A DNA stretch of 64,000 nucleotides from Lachnospiraceae bacterium. Its GTDB lineage: Bacteria > Bacillota > Clostridia > Lachnospirales > Lachnospiraceae. The position numbers were made by a program, and so were the translations under genes. Below are positions 45,347-54,201 of the stretch, piece by piece. Each line of letters opens with the position of its first letter. Position 1 is the stretch's first letter. The notes under the pieces were generated by a model. It saw nothing but the letters and a program-made list of their open reading frames with translations, made no database searches and was not told the origin of the DNA. The DNA is taken from assembly GCA_009774145.1 (NCBI GenBank), contig VSND01000019.1, positions 1 through 64,000 of the forward strand. The letters are read 5' to 3'.

Positions 45347-45656
45347 TTTGTAACAGTTGGAGCTCCGGCAGAGGAACTTCAATCGTTTTCTGTGAATGTT
45401 AGCACTTGCTGGTTTTTCATATGGCGGCTGCAGTTGAAACACACGGAAGCGTGGGACAACTGATATATATAAAAGACTGAAAGTGGACGATTATTCATTA
45501 GAGAGATGTTACCTGAAACCGGGAAGGATGGACGGCGCATGCCGTAAGTACCGGAAAGAGTGGGTCCTTACCCATTTGGGCAGACGGGTGGAATCCGTCA
45601 TTCGCTGCCTCATTTAGGAAAATATTGTAGTAGAAGAAGATGGAGGAATAATCACA
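45347..45656 (+). promoter_or_regulatory. Structured 310-nt leader between rpmJ and rpsM
   Basis: No open frame of note is present. Several compact hairpins precede the rpsM ribosome binding site: ACGGC/GCCGT (45532-45545), TGGGT/ACCCA (45561-45574) and GACGG/CCGTC (45583-45599), with CACAC-GGAA-GCGTG further upstream. Such a long structured gap inside a ribosomal operon suggests an autoregulatory RNA, perhaps for S13, S11 or S4; the binder is unknown. Confidence 0.5.
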
Positions 45657-46025
45657 ATGGCTCGTATTGCTGGTGTAGATTTACCAAGAGAGAAGCGCGT
45701 GGAGATCGGCCTGACCTATATCTACGGAATCGGCAGAGTAAGCTCTAACCGCATTCTGAAGGAAGCAGGCGTGAATCCGGATACCCGTGTCAGAGATCTG
45801 ACGGATGATGAGGTGAAAAGAATCAGCTCTGTGATTGATCAGACGCAGACCGTGGAGGGGGAACTGAGAAGACAGATCGCCATGGATATCAAGAGACTGC
45901 AGGAGATCGGATGCTACAGGGGCGTTCGTCATCGTAAGAGTCTGCCGGTTCGCGGTCAGAAGACAAAGACCAACGCAAGAACCAGAAAAGGCCCGAAGAA
46001 GACCGTGGCAAATAAGAAGAAATAA
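45657..46025 (+). CDS. rpsM: 30S ribosomal protein S13
   Basis: A 122-residue S13 (MARIAGVDLPREKRVEIGLT, YRGVRHRKSLPVRGQKTKTN). It contacts P-site tRNA and bridges to L5. GGAGG precedes the ATG. Confidence 0.97.
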   Translation: MARIAGVDLPREKRVEIGLTYIYGIGRVSSNRILKEAGVNPDTRVRDLTDDEVKRISSVIDQTQTVEGELRRQIAMDIKRLQEIGCYRGVRHRKSLPVRGQKTKTNARTRKGPKKTVANKKK

Positions 46026-46075
46026 CAGATAATAATTGACGATTAGAAAGTAGAAGAAAGTAGGTTAGTTTAGAA

Positions 46076-46468
46076 ATGGCTAGAGTTACGAAAAAAGTGA
46101 CAAAAAAGCGTATTAAGAAAAACGTTGAACGCGGACAGGCACATATCCAGTCATCTTTCAATAACACGATCGTTACCCTGACCGATGCAGAGGGTAATGC
46201 GCTGAGCTGGGCAAGTGCCGGTGGTCTTGGTTTTAGAGGTTCAAGGAAATCTACTCCGTATGCAGCACAGATGGCTGCAGAGACTGCTACAAAGGCAGCA
46301 CTGGTTCACGGCTTAAAGACAGTAGATGTATTCGTAAAGGGACCTGGTTCGGGAAGAGAAGCTGCAATCCGTGCATTGCAGGCATGCGGCCTTGAGGTGA
46401 TCAGTATTACGGATGTGACCCCGGTACCGCATAACGGCTGTCGTCCGCCAAAACGTAGAAGAGTTTAA
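46076..46468 (+). CDS. rpsK: 30S ribosomal protein S11
   Basis: A 130-residue S11 with AHIQSSFNNTIVTLTDAEGN and the end VTPVPHNGCRPPKRRRV. It forms the platform by the decoding site. The upstream ribosome binding site is weak (TAGGTT), unusual in this operon, so its translation may depend on rpsM. Confidence 0.97.
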   Translation: MARVTKKVTKKRIKKNVERGQAHIQSSFNNTIVTLTDAEGNALSWASAGGLGFRGSRKSTPYAAQMAAETATKAALVHGLKTVDVFVKGPGSGREAAIRALQACGLEVISITDVTPVPHNGCRPPKRRRV

Positions 46469-46485
46469 TCAGGAGGGTATGAAAG

Positions 46486-47079
46486 ATGGCAATTAACAGA
46501 ACACCAGTCCTTAAAAGATGCCGGTCCCTTGGTCTGGATCCGGTTTATTTGGGAATTGATAAAAAATCCAAGAGAAATTCTCAGAGAGGAAATAAAAAAG
46601 TCTCAGAGTATGGCCTGCAGCTGAAAGAGAAGCAGAAGGCAAAATTCATCTACGGCGTGCTGGAGAAGCCTTTCCGCAATTATTACGAGAAGGCGGACCG
46701 CATGAAAGGCATGACCGGTGAGAACCTGATGATCATGCTGGAGACCAGACTGGACAATGTGATCTTCCGCCTTGGCTTTGCAAGAACCCGCCAGGAGGCA
46801 AGACAGATTGTTGACCACAAACATGTACTGGTAAATGGAAAACAGGTAAATATTCCGTCTTATCTTGTAAAAGCAGGAGACACGGTTGAGATCAAGGAAA
46901 AATGCAAGAGTTCTGACCGCTATAAAGCGATTGCAGAGGCAACCGGCGGCAGACTGGTGCCGGAGTGGCTGGATGCGGACCTTGAGAATCTGAAAGGCCT
47001 TGTAAAAGAGCTTCCGACCAGAGATATGATCGACGTTCCGGTAAACGAGATGCTTATCGTCGAGTTGTATTCCAAATAA
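46486..47079 (+). CDS. rpsD: 30S ribosomal protein S4
   Basis: A 197-residue S4 with an S4 RNA-binding domain (LDNVIFRLGFARTRQEARQI) and the end RDMIDVPVNEMLIVELYSK. The zinc-type CxxC motifs of some S4 proteins are not present (one Cys near residue 12). AGGAGGG precedes the ATG. Confidence 0.97.
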   Translation: MAINRTPVLKRCRSLGLDPVYLGIDKKSKRNSQRGNKKVSEYGLQLKEKQKAKFIYGVLEKPFRNYYEKADRMKGMTGENLMIMLETRLDNVIFRLGFARTRQEARQIVDHKHVLVNGKQVNIPSYLVKAGDTVEIKEKCKSSDRYKAIAEATGGRLVPEWLDADLENLKGLVKELPTRDMIDVPVNEMLIVELYSK

Positions 47080-47129
47080 TTGAAAACCGGCAGTTTTGTC
47101 ACCCAGCATAGAACAGGAGGGGCTTTTTA

Positions 47130-48089
47130 GTGGTAGTATTTAATAAACCCAAGATTGAAATTGCAGAGATTTCAGAAGATAAAAAATATGGCAAATTCGT
47201 AGTGGAACCATTGGAAAGAGGCTATGGCACGACCCTTGGCAACTCCCTGAGAAGAATTATGCTTTCTTCTTTGCCGGGCGCAGCAGTAAGCCAGGTGAAG
47301 ATTGACGGTGTACTTCACGAATTCAGCTCCATCCCGGGTGTAAAAGAAGATGTAACGGAAATCATTATGAACATCAAGAGCCTTGCACTTCGGAATACCA
47401 GCGATTCCGAGGAAGCAAAGACGGCATATATTGATTTCGAAGGTGAGGGTGTCGTTACAGCAGCAGAGATCCAGTGTGATCCGGATATTGAGATTCTGAA
47501 TCCGGATGTGGTGATCGCCCATCTGAACGGAGGTGCGGACAGCAAGCTTTACATGGAGCTGACCATTACCAAAGGCAGGGGATATGTGAGTGCTGACAAG
47601 AACAAGAATGATGAGCTGCCGATCGGTGTGATCGCAGTAGATTCTATCTATACTCCGGTAGAACGTGTGAATCTGACCGTAGAGAACACCCGTGTGGGTC
47701 AGATTACCGATTACGATAAACTGACACTGGATGTGATCACGAACGGGACGCTTGCCCCGGATGAGGCAGTCAGCCTGGCTGCCAAAGTCTTAAGTGAACA
47801 TCTGAGCCTGTTTATTGACCTGTCGGAAAACGCCAAGTCTGCAGAGATTATGGTGGAGACAGAGAGCGATGAGAAGGAAAAGGTTCTTGAGATGAATATC
47901 GATGAGCTGGAACTTTCTGTCCGCTCCTTCAACTGTCTGAAGAGGGCAGGTATCAATACCGTACAGGAGCTGTGCAACCGGACGCCTGAGGATATGATGA
48001 AGGTCCGTAATCTGGGCCGCAAGTCCTTGGAGGAAGTCCTTGCAAAGCTGAAAGAACTTGATCTGGAACTGAGCCAGAGCGAGGAGTAA
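47130..48089 (+). CDS. rpoA: RNA polymerase alpha subunit
   Basis: A 319-residue alpha subunit. The N-terminal dimerisation domain has FVVEPLERGYGTTLGNSLRR; the C-terminal domain has CLKRAGINTVQELCNRTPED and VRNLGRKSLEEV, which contacts UP elements and activators. GTG start with AGGAGGGG upstream. The 199-base gap to rplQ holds no gene. Confidence 0.98.
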   Translation: MVVFNKPKIEIAEISEDKKYGKFVVEPLERGYGTTLGNSLRRIMLSSLPGAAVSQVKIDGVLHEFSSIPGVKEDVTEIIMNIKSLALRNTSDSEEAKTAYIDFEGEGVVTAAEIQCDPDIEILNPDVVIAHLNGGADSKLYMELTITKGRGYVSADKNKNDELPIGVIAVDSIYTPVERVNLTVENTRVGQITDYDKLTLDVITNGTLAPDEAVSLAAKVLSEHLSLFIDLSENAKSAEIMVETESDEKEKVLEMNIDELELSVRSFNCLKRAGINTVQELCNRTPEDMMKVRNLGRKSLEEVLAKLKELDLELSQSEE

Positions 48090-48288
48090 AAGGCAGCCGA
48101 AAGCCGGCCGGCACGTTCCGGTTCATGCAGTGAACCTTGGAAAGCGCACAGGACCGGGTCATATCAGGCTGACCGATGATTCTGTGCCCGCAGGCGGGCC
48201 AGGATGAATGAGAAAAGTTGGAAGCCAGACCCTCTGTCAGTAAGACCGAAGAAGCATGACATGGGGCGCAACGAATGGAGGAAATCAA

Positions 48289-48816
48289 ATGGCAGGATAT
48301 AGAAAACTGAGCAGAACCTCTTCTCAGAGAAAAGCTTTATTGAGAGGCCAGGTGACCGCTCTGCTGTTTAACGGAAAGATCATTACAACCGAAGCAAAAG
48401 CGAAGGAAGTACGCAAAATTGCTGAGCATCTGATCGCTATGGGCGTGAAGGAGAAAGATAACTTCGAGATGGTAAAGGTTACTGCGAAGGTTGCCCGCAA
48501 GGACAAGGACGGCAAGAGAGTCAAGGAAGTCGTTAACGGCAAAAAAGTGACTGTTTATGATGAAGTAGAGAAGGAGATCAAGAAGGATCTTCCGTCCAGA
48601 CTTCATGCAAGAAGACAGATGCTGAAAGTGCTCTATCCGGTGAAAACTCCGGTAGAGGGCAAGAAGAAGAAAACGCAGGAAGTGGACATGGTTGCAAAGA
48701 TTTTTGATGAGATCGCGCCGAAATACGTGAACCGGAATGGCGGTTACACCAGAATCGTGAAGATCGGACAGAGAAAAGGCGACGCAGCGATGGAAGTACT
48801 GCTGGAGCTGGTATAA
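48289..48816 (+). CDS. rplQ: 50S ribosomal protein L17, extended form
   Basis: A 175-residue L17, longer than the usual 115-130. The core (MAGYRKLSRTSSQRKALLRG, ITTEAKAKEVRKIAEHLI) is normal. A charged insert of about 55 residues (about 65-120, KDKDGKRVKEVVNGKKVTVY and following) separates the two halves. The end GGYTRIVKIGQRKGDAAMEV is standard. ATG 48289 follows GGAGGAAA. Confidence 0.95.
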   Translation: MAGYRKLSRTSSQRKALLRGQVTALLFNGKIITTEAKAKEVRKIAEHLIAMGVKEKDNFEMVKVTAKVARKDKDGKRVKEVVNGKKVTVYDEVEKEIKKDLPSRLHARRQMLKVLYPVKTPVEGKKKKTQEVDMVAKIFDEIAPKYVNRNGGYTRIVKIGQRKGDAAMEVLLELV

Positions 48817-48827
48817 ACCGGAGGAAA

Positions 48828-48873
48828 AAAATCCTCACAGACGGACGATGCGGTCCGCTGTGGGGATTTTCTT
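48828..48873 (+). terminator. Terminator of the ribosomal superoperon
   Basis: AAAATCCTCACAG (48828-48840) pairs with CTGTGGGGATTTT (48858-48870), with CGGAC/GTCCG inside and a T-rich end. Confidence 0.92.
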
Positions 48874-48906
48874 TATAAAATGTATCATAATTGGAGGACA
48901 GTAGAC

Positions 48907-50097
48907 ATGCTGAATGAACAGATGTATGAATATGGAAGCAAAAGCTCGGTGATTCGGGAGCTGTTCGCCTATGGGCTGGAGCGCAGGAAAATCGTGGGAG
49001 AGGATAAGGTGTATGATTTCAGCATCGGAAATCCCAGCATCCCGGCGCCGGCAGAAGTCAAGGAGGCGCTTCTGGAACTTCTGGAGGAGCCGGCAGAAGC
49101 GCTTCACGGATATTCTCCGGCGGCAGGCGACCCGGAGGTGAGAAAGACGCTGGCGGACTCTGTGAACCGGAAATTCGGCACGCGCTATACGGCGGACAAC
49201 TTTTATATGACTGTTGGGGCTGCAGCATCGCTGAGCATCATTGTGAAAGCTTTAACAAGACCGGGGGATGAATATATCACCTTTGCTCCGTTTTTTCCGG
49301 AGTACGCGGTGTGGGTGGAGACGGCAGATGCAAAGCTTGTAGTTACTCCGGCGGATACGGCAGATTTCCAGATTGATTTTGAAGCTTTTGAAAAACTGCT
49401 CAGTCCGAAGACGAAGGGAATCATCCTCAATTCTCCCAACAATCCCAGCGGTGTGGTCTATTCAGAGGAGACGATTCAGAGGCTGTCAGAGCTGCTTGCG
49501 AAGAAGCAGAAGGAATACGGGACGTCGATCTATCTGATTACGGATGAGCCTTATCGGGAGATCGTCTATGACGGCATGGAAGTTCCCTTTGTGCCGAACT
49601 ATTACAAAAATACGCTGGTGTGCTACTCCTACAGCAAGTCTCTGTCTCTTCCGGGAGAGCGCATCGGCTATATCATCGTGCCGGATGAAGCAGATGACGG
49701 AAAGAAGGTCATGGCGGCTGTGGCGGGCGCAGGGCGCGCCCTTGGTTATGTGTGCGCCCCGGTGCTGTTTCAGAAAGCCATTGCCTGCTGCGTGGACGTG
49801 CCATGCGACGTGTCCGCATATAAAAAGAACCGGGATCTGCTCTACCATGGACTGACGGATCTTGGGTACGAATGCGTCCGTCCCCAGGGGGCATTTTATC
49901 TCTTTGTGAAATCTCCGGAGCCAGATGCGAAAGCTTTTTCAGAACGTGCGAAAAAATATGACGTACTGGTGGTTCCGGGCGACAGCTTCGGCTGTACCGG
50001 GTACGTGCGGGTGTCCTACTGTGTGTCGGAGCAGACGATCAAAGACGCGCTGCCGGTATTTGCAGAGATCATGAAGGAATATCAGGAGCAGAGATAA
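48907..50097 (+). CDS. PLP-dependent aminotransferase, class I/II
   Basis: A 396-residue fold-type I aminotransferase of the aspartate aminotransferase family. The PLP lysine lies in CYSYSKSLSLPGERIGY (about residue 248). ILNSPNNPSGVVY and the DEPYR motif bind the cofactor ring, and the C-terminal Arg in GYVRVSYCVS binds the substrate carboxylate. Substrate is unclear from sequence. ATG 48907 is set by GGAGG at nine bases; an ATG at 48880 overlaps the terminator zone. It lies alone between a terminator and a convergent gene. Confidence 0.9.
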   Translation: MLNEQMYEYGSKSSVIRELFAYGLERRKIVGEDKVYDFSIGNPSIPAPAEVKEALLELLEEPAEALHGYSPAAGDPEVRKTLADSVNRKFGTRYTADNFYMTVGAAASLSIIVKALTRPGDEYITFAPFFPEYAVWVETADAKLVVTPADTADFQIDFEAFEKLLSPKTKGIILNSPNNPSGVVYSEETIQRLSELLAKKQKEYGTSIYLITDEPYREIVYDGMEVPFVPNYYKNTLVCYSYSKSLSLPGERIGYIIVPDEADDGKKVMAAVAGAGRALGYVCAPVLFQKAIACCVDVPCDVSAYKKNRDLLYHGLTDLGYECVRPQGAFYLFVKSPEPDAKAFSERAKKYDVLVVPGDSFGCTGYVRVSYCVSEQTIKDALPVFAEIMKEYQEQR

Positions 50098-50109
50098 GAG
50101 CGGAAAGTA

Positions 50110-50157
50110 TTCGTGGACATCCGAAAAATCATTCCGGAATCCGGGTGTATTCACGAA
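50110..50157. terminator. Shared terminator between convergent genes
   Basis: TTCGTG (50110-50115) pairs with CACGAA (50152-50157), with ACATCCG/CGGGTGT and TTCCGGAA inside. No long T-run is seen on either side, so efficiency is uncertain. Confidence 0.4.
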
Positions 50158-51224
50158 GAAAAAAACGAAGGCTGATCCTCCTGCCTGTACGGCTGCAGCG
50201 CACTTTGATAATTTTTTATCATTCTGTCCCGCAGAGACGGCGGGCTTAAGACCTCTGCCTCCGGGCCGAAGGCGAAAAAGTAATTATAAGCCTGATGTTC
50301 TGAACAGTAAAATACGTATACTTCATCCGTGGACCGGGTCTCGTCTTTATCCGGTCTGGAATACAGTCGTGTCTGATAGGATTTTTTTCCGCGGTCCGTA
50401 AGCCGTACCCGGATCTCCTCCGGTTCGCCCAGGAGATAGGCGACGGACAGCTTTTCCAGATCCTCCTCGATCTTTGCGATGTCGTCTTTGCTCAGAAAAG
50501 CCTGCTGTTTTAAGACGACGGGCTTCTCCAGCCGCGCCATGGAAAAAGAAGCGTCTCTCTTCTGGCTGGAGGCTTCCTCTGCCGTCCGGGTAAAACAGGC
50601 CAGATATTCCTGCGTGCAGAGCGGGTCCGGGATGATTTTATACGGATATACAAAAAAGGTCAGCCGTTCTTTGTATACGTATGTCCGGACCTGCATGAGG
50701 CGGTTCATCCTGCATGCATACTCCACCATTTCATACACTTCTTTTTTGAAGATCCGTTCCCTCTTTATAAAAGGAAGGGCGGCATATTCTTCCAGCAGGC
50801 ACTTGATATAGGCGCCTGCTTTTTCATGGTAAAATGCTTCTTCTTTACAGTCGTAACACAGATACTCATAATTGGCATTGTTGATATGATACAGTTTACT
50901 GACATGTTTTTCTTTTAAATAATCCTGCAGCTCCAGGACTGTTTTTTCTCTTTCATTCCGGAGCATGTGTTCAATGGCAATCCTTTTCGACCGTTCATCC
51001 AGCTGCGAACCGGCGAAGAGACGCTCTGCTTCATACCGTTTCTTTAAAAGATACAGCGACAGGGAAGCTTTTGCGCTGTCATGAAAATTCCGGATGATCG
51101 TGTTGATGAAGCCTGCCTGCTTCGTAACGGAAAAAGCACGCATGTCATCGGACATCACGATAGAAGCCCGTCTGCTCATGGATATCCGGATTTTCTGCTG
51201 GTCGTTGATATAATGAAATCCCAT
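50151..51224 (-). CDS. WYL-domain transcriptional regulator with ribbon-helix-helix-like start
   Basis: A 357-residue protein. The N-terminus (IRISMSRRASIVMSDDM, then GFINTIIRNF) looks like a ribbon-helix-helix DNA-binding segment. The middle is helical. The C-terminal half has the WYL-type fold signature FFVYPYKIIPDP followed by EYL in place of WYL, and ends FAFGPEAEVLSPPSLRDRMI, typical of the WYL extension. WYL proteins sense ligands, often nucleic-acid-related, and control defence or stress genes. GGAGG sits six bases before the ATG at 51224. It is divergent from the AAA+ gene. Confidence 0.75.
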   Translation of the reverse strand: MGFHYINDQQKIRISMSRRASIVMSDDMRAFSVTKQAGFINTIIRNFHDSAKASLSLYLLKKRYEAERLFAGSQLDERSKRIAIEHMLRNEREKTVLELQDYLKEKHVSKLYHINNANYEYLCYDCKEEAFYHEKAGAYIKCLLEEYAALPFIKRERIFKKEVYEMVEYACRMNRLMQVRTYVYKERLTFFVYPYKIIPDPLCTQEYLACFTRTAEEASSQKRDASFSMARLEKPVVLKQQAFLSKDDIAKIEEDLEKLSVAYLLGEPEEIRVRLTDRGKKSYQTRLYSRPDKDETRSTDEVYVFYCSEHQAYNYFFAFGPEAEVLSPPSLRDRMIKNYQSALQPYRQEDQPSFFSS

Positions 51225-51246
51225 TGGTACCTCCTGCCTGTTTTCT

Positions 51247-51330
51247 GTTACTAAGACAGTAACATAATTATGGGAAATATTCAATGATATCTTTAAAAAG
51301 GTAACAAGGTAACGGAGCAAACGTTCCGTT
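51247..51330. promoter_or_regulatory. Inverted-repeat operator candidates in the divergent promoter region
   Basis: GTTACT-N5-AGTAAC (51247-51263) is a perfect inverted repeat 23 bases from the regulator start. AACGGA-N8-TCCGTT (51311-51330) is a second, overlapping the -35 box of the AAA+ gene. GGTAAC occurs twice as a direct repeat between them (near 51300-51313). These are plausible sites for the WYL regulator to control both directions. Confidence 0.55.
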
Positions 51331-51357
51331 GCCATGCTGCCGGAATCATGGCATAAT
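51329..51357 (+). promoter_or_regulatory. Promoter of the AAA+ gene
   Basis: TTGCCA (51329-51334), a 17-base spacer and CATAAT (51352-51357), 72 bases before the start codon. Confidence 0.55.
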
Positions 51358-51428
51358 AGAGTACACAAAAAAATTGATGCAGTGCAGGATACAAAAACGG
51401 AATGGAAAACAGGATAAGGAGATGCCGG

Positions 51429-52739
51429 ATGAAAAAAGAAACAGCACGTAACTTTTGGCGGAGATATCTTGGACTTGTGTGTAATGGAGCGTCTTCGCAG
51501 TATGTGGAAAATCCGAGCCTGAGTTTTGTCGTGGAAGCGAAGGCGGGAGAATATGACGAGATATCGGACAAAGAGTACGATGTGATGCTGAAAGACTGCG
51601 AACAGTTTTCGGCCATATGGCGCAAAGAAGCCCGGCGGGAGGCGGGGGATATTTTTCTTGATGCGCTGCAGATGACAAACATCAGCAGAGAATACCGCGA
51701 AAAGCTTGCGGAACTGCTGGCAGCCTGTTCTTTGCATACGGATTATCTTTCGAAAACAGAGTCCTCTGTCAGCAGTGCCCGGCCTGCAGGGAGCAGATCT
51801 GACGCTGACCATATGGAAGACTTGCGCAGTCTGTCACCACGGGAGATCTACAATGCGCTCTGCAGGAGAATCCATGGACAGGAGGAGGCAAAAAGAGCAG
51901 CTGCCATGATCACGTACCATCACATGAAGGGACGCCGTTCCAACGCGGTATTCTGCGGTCCGTCAGGATGCGGAAAGTCGGAGCTCTGGCGTCAGCTGGC
52001 GAAAGATTTTCCGGGGATCGTCCGGATCGTGGACGCCAGCCGCCTGAGCGCAGAGGGCTGGAAGGGAAGCTTTCATCTGCGGGACATTTTCGAAGGAATT
52101 CCGGCCGGCGATATCGAAGCCCGCGGCCGGATCATCGTACTTGATGAGGCGGACAAGATCTGCTGCGAGACGGCCATGGGGGCAGGAGGCACCAACTACA
52201 ATTCTCTGGTTCAGAACAATCTGCTGAAGATGCTGGACGGAGATATCATCGAATTTGGCAATGAAGACAACAGTAGAAAAGCATTTAAGGTGGACTGTTC
52301 GCATGTGTCGGTTGTGCTTCTGGGCGCATTTGAATACCTCCTGAAGAAGAAAAGCGAGAACAGAGGAGGGCTCGGTTTTGGTTCCGCTTCCCGCATCCGA
52401 TGCGATTACAGCAATACGAAGATATCCTATGAGGATCTCATTGCCGCCGGGATGCGCCGGGAGATCGCCGGCCGTATCAACCGGATTGTTTTGCTGCATT
52501 CTTTGTCGGTATCCGATTACCGGGCGCTTTTGACCGGCCCGATCATGGAGGATCTGCAGTCCATGGGGCACTGCAGGATCCGAATCGACGACCACTCTGC
52601 GGCTCTTCTCTCCAAAGAAGCATCAGAGTCGAAACTGGGCGCCAGATGGATGCGGTCTCAGATAATGAATGCACTGGATGATCTCATGTTTGATGATCCG
52701 ACTGCAAATGAATACACGGTCAATTACCCGACGGCAGAG
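51429..52739 (+). CDS. ClpX-like AAA+ ATPase
   Basis: A protein of about 437 residues. The N-terminal 130 residues are helical and unlike the ClpX zinc domain. The AAA+ module follows: IHGQEEAKRAAAMITYHHM, Walker A GPSGCGKSE (about 183-191), Walker B IIVLDEADKIC, and a C-terminal lid (ESKLGARWMRSQIMNAL with a sensor-2-like GAR). The order resembles ClpX/HslU unfoldases. No ClpP-binding IGF loop is obvious, so it may remodel proteins without a protease. ATG 51429 follows AAGGAG at seven bases. It is paired divergently with the WYL regulator. The reading frame ends at 52742 including the stop. Confidence 0.75.
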
Positions 52740-52752
52740 TAACCGGCATAAA

Positions 52753-52778
52753 AAAACTCCCATGTTTGTGGGAGTTTT
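52753..52778. terminator. Bidirectional terminator
   Basis: AAAACTCCCA (52753-52762) and TGGGAGTTTT (52769-52778) form a ten-bp stem with A-run and T-run flanks, serving the AAA+ gene and the convergent cyclophilin gene. Confidence 0.9.
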
Positions 52779-52797
52779 CTGCATGGAATTTTTCTGT

Positions 52798-53319
52798 TCA
52801 GATTTTTTCCGGTTCCGGATATTCGACGCCGAAGGTGTCCGCGGTTATGGATTTGATCACCTGCGGTACGATGGGGCGGTCGTTGTAGTCCACATCGACT
52901 TCTGCGATTTTATTTACCACATCCATTCCCCCGGTTACTTTTCCGAAAGCCGCATAACTGCCGTCCAGATGCGGGGAATTTTTGTGCATGATGAAAAACT
53001 GGCTTCCTGCGCTGTTGGGATTCATGGCTCTTGCCATGGACAGGACGCCTTCCGTGTGCTTCAGTTCATTTTTAAACCGGTTCTGTGTGAACTCCCCCTT
53101 GATGGAGTAGCCGGGGCCGCCCGTACCGTTTCCTTCCGGACATCCGCCCTGAATCATGAAGTCCTCAATGACCCGATGGAAGATCAGGCCGTTGTAGAAC
53201 CCCTTTTGTACCAGGCTTAAAAAGTTGTGGACCGTATTGGGGGCGATATCCGGGTAGAGCTCTGCCCGGATGATGTCTCCGTCTTCCATCTCGATTGTGA
53301 TCACTGGATTCTGTGCCAT
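52798..53319 (-). CDS. Peptidyl-prolyl cis-trans isomerase, cyclophilin type
   Basis: A 173-residue cytosolic cyclophilin that speeds proline isomerisation in folding. FHRVIEDFMIQGGCPEGNGTGG holds the catalytic Arg in a shorter core (FHRVI), and SMARAMNPNSAGSQFFI is the second active-site block. No signal peptide is seen. A likely promoter reads TTTACG-17-TAGAAT on the minus strand (53384 down to 53356). Confidence 0.95.
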   Translation of the reverse strand: MAQNPVITIEMEDGDIIRAELYPDIAPNTVHNFLSLVQKGFYNGLIFHRVIEDFMIQGGCPEGNGTGGPGYSIKGEFTQNRFKNELKHTEGVLSMARAMNPNSAGSQFFIMHKNSPHLDGSYAAFGKVTGGMDVVNKIAEVDVDYNDRPIVPQVIKSITADTFGVEYPEPEKI

Positions 53320-53445
53320 CTGTATTTCTCCTTTTTGATGTGAATTTTGTTACTTATTCTAACTGATAAAAGGCGATTCGTAAAGAGGGTATTATGTTCA
53401 ATAAATATGCTCCCTTTTCGGAAAACTTCAACGGTTTTTCGTGCC

Positions 53446-53474
53446 TTGATCTGTACCGTCAAATATAGTATGAT
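53446..53474 (+). promoter_or_regulatory. Promoter of the lipoprotein gene
   Basis: TTGATC (53446-53451), 17 bases, TATGAT (53469-53474), 31 bases before the start codon. Confidence 0.65.
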
Positions 53475-53504
53475 ATAAAAGATATCTTTTGGAGGAGAAT
53501 AGCC

Positions 53505-54185
53505 GTGAAAAAGAAATTATATGGTATTGTTTGTCTGTGCAGCATTGTTTCGTTGATGTTGTGTGCATGTGGAAAAAAAGAACAGGGGAATCCGGTCAGA
53601 CTGCCGGCTGAAGAGGATATTGTATCTGTTGGTGTTTCGGACGGTGAAAAATATGCTGTGTCACCTGATTCAGAAGCGGAAGCTGCAGAATTTATTGGCG
53701 AATTTTTATCCATTCTCAAGGATATGGAAATAACCGGTCGGGAGTCGATCAATGATGTACCAGTCAATAAAGATTTTATTACGATCCATATAAATTGCGA
53801 TGGGGTGGCGGGAACGACTCTTTTTTACTACGTAGATAAAGGAACCGAATACGTGGAACAGCCGTATCAGGGAATTTATAAACCGGCGCCTGCTTTAGGC
53901 AATTGTATAAAGGAAATGCTTGCTTCGGCAGACAATACACCGCTCATGATAACGTTTCAGGCGTCCGTAATTGAAAAAACCAATGATGCAGTCACAGTAA
54001 AACCGGCAGATGGTTCCCCGGAGCTTGATTCAGCAGATCAGTTTTATATATCAAACGAAGAAAATCCTGAATTGCAAATTGGAGATTTGGTAGAAATCAG
54101 TTATAATGGAGAAATAATGGAATCCTATCCTGCACAATTAGGCGAGGTCTATAAAATTACCGTGATCGAACAGGCAGGAGAATGA
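53505..54185 (+). CDS. Putative lipoprotein, DUF3221-like tail
   Basis: A 226-residue protein with a lipoprotein signal peptide (lipobox LCAC, Cys about 22), so it is anchored outside the membrane. The middle (residues 40-130) is an alpha/beta segment I do not recognise. The C-terminal 80 residues (FQASVIEKTNDAVTVKP, LQIGDLVEISYNGEIMESYPAQ) resemble the small beta-barrel of DUF3221 proteins. Function unknown. GGAGGAG lies before the GTG start. Confidence 0.7.
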   Translation: MKKKLYGIVCLCSIVSLMLCACGKKEQGNPVRLPAEEDIVSVGVSDGEKYAVSPDSEAEAAEFIGEFLSILKDMEITGRESINDVPVNKDFITIHINCDGVAGTTLFYYVDKGTEYVEQPYQGIYKPAPALGNCIKEMLASADNTPLMITFQASVIEKTNDAVTVKPADGSPELDSADQFYISNEENPELQIGDLVEISYNGEIMESYPAQLGEVYKITVIEQAGE

Positions 54186-54201
54186 GAAAGGAGGGCGGAC
54201 T

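Noticed and set aside
51225..51812. N-terminal extension of the WYL regulator to 553 residues
   Set aside because: It runs antisense through the AAA+ gene start and the operator region; GGAGG before ATG 51224 fixes the start.
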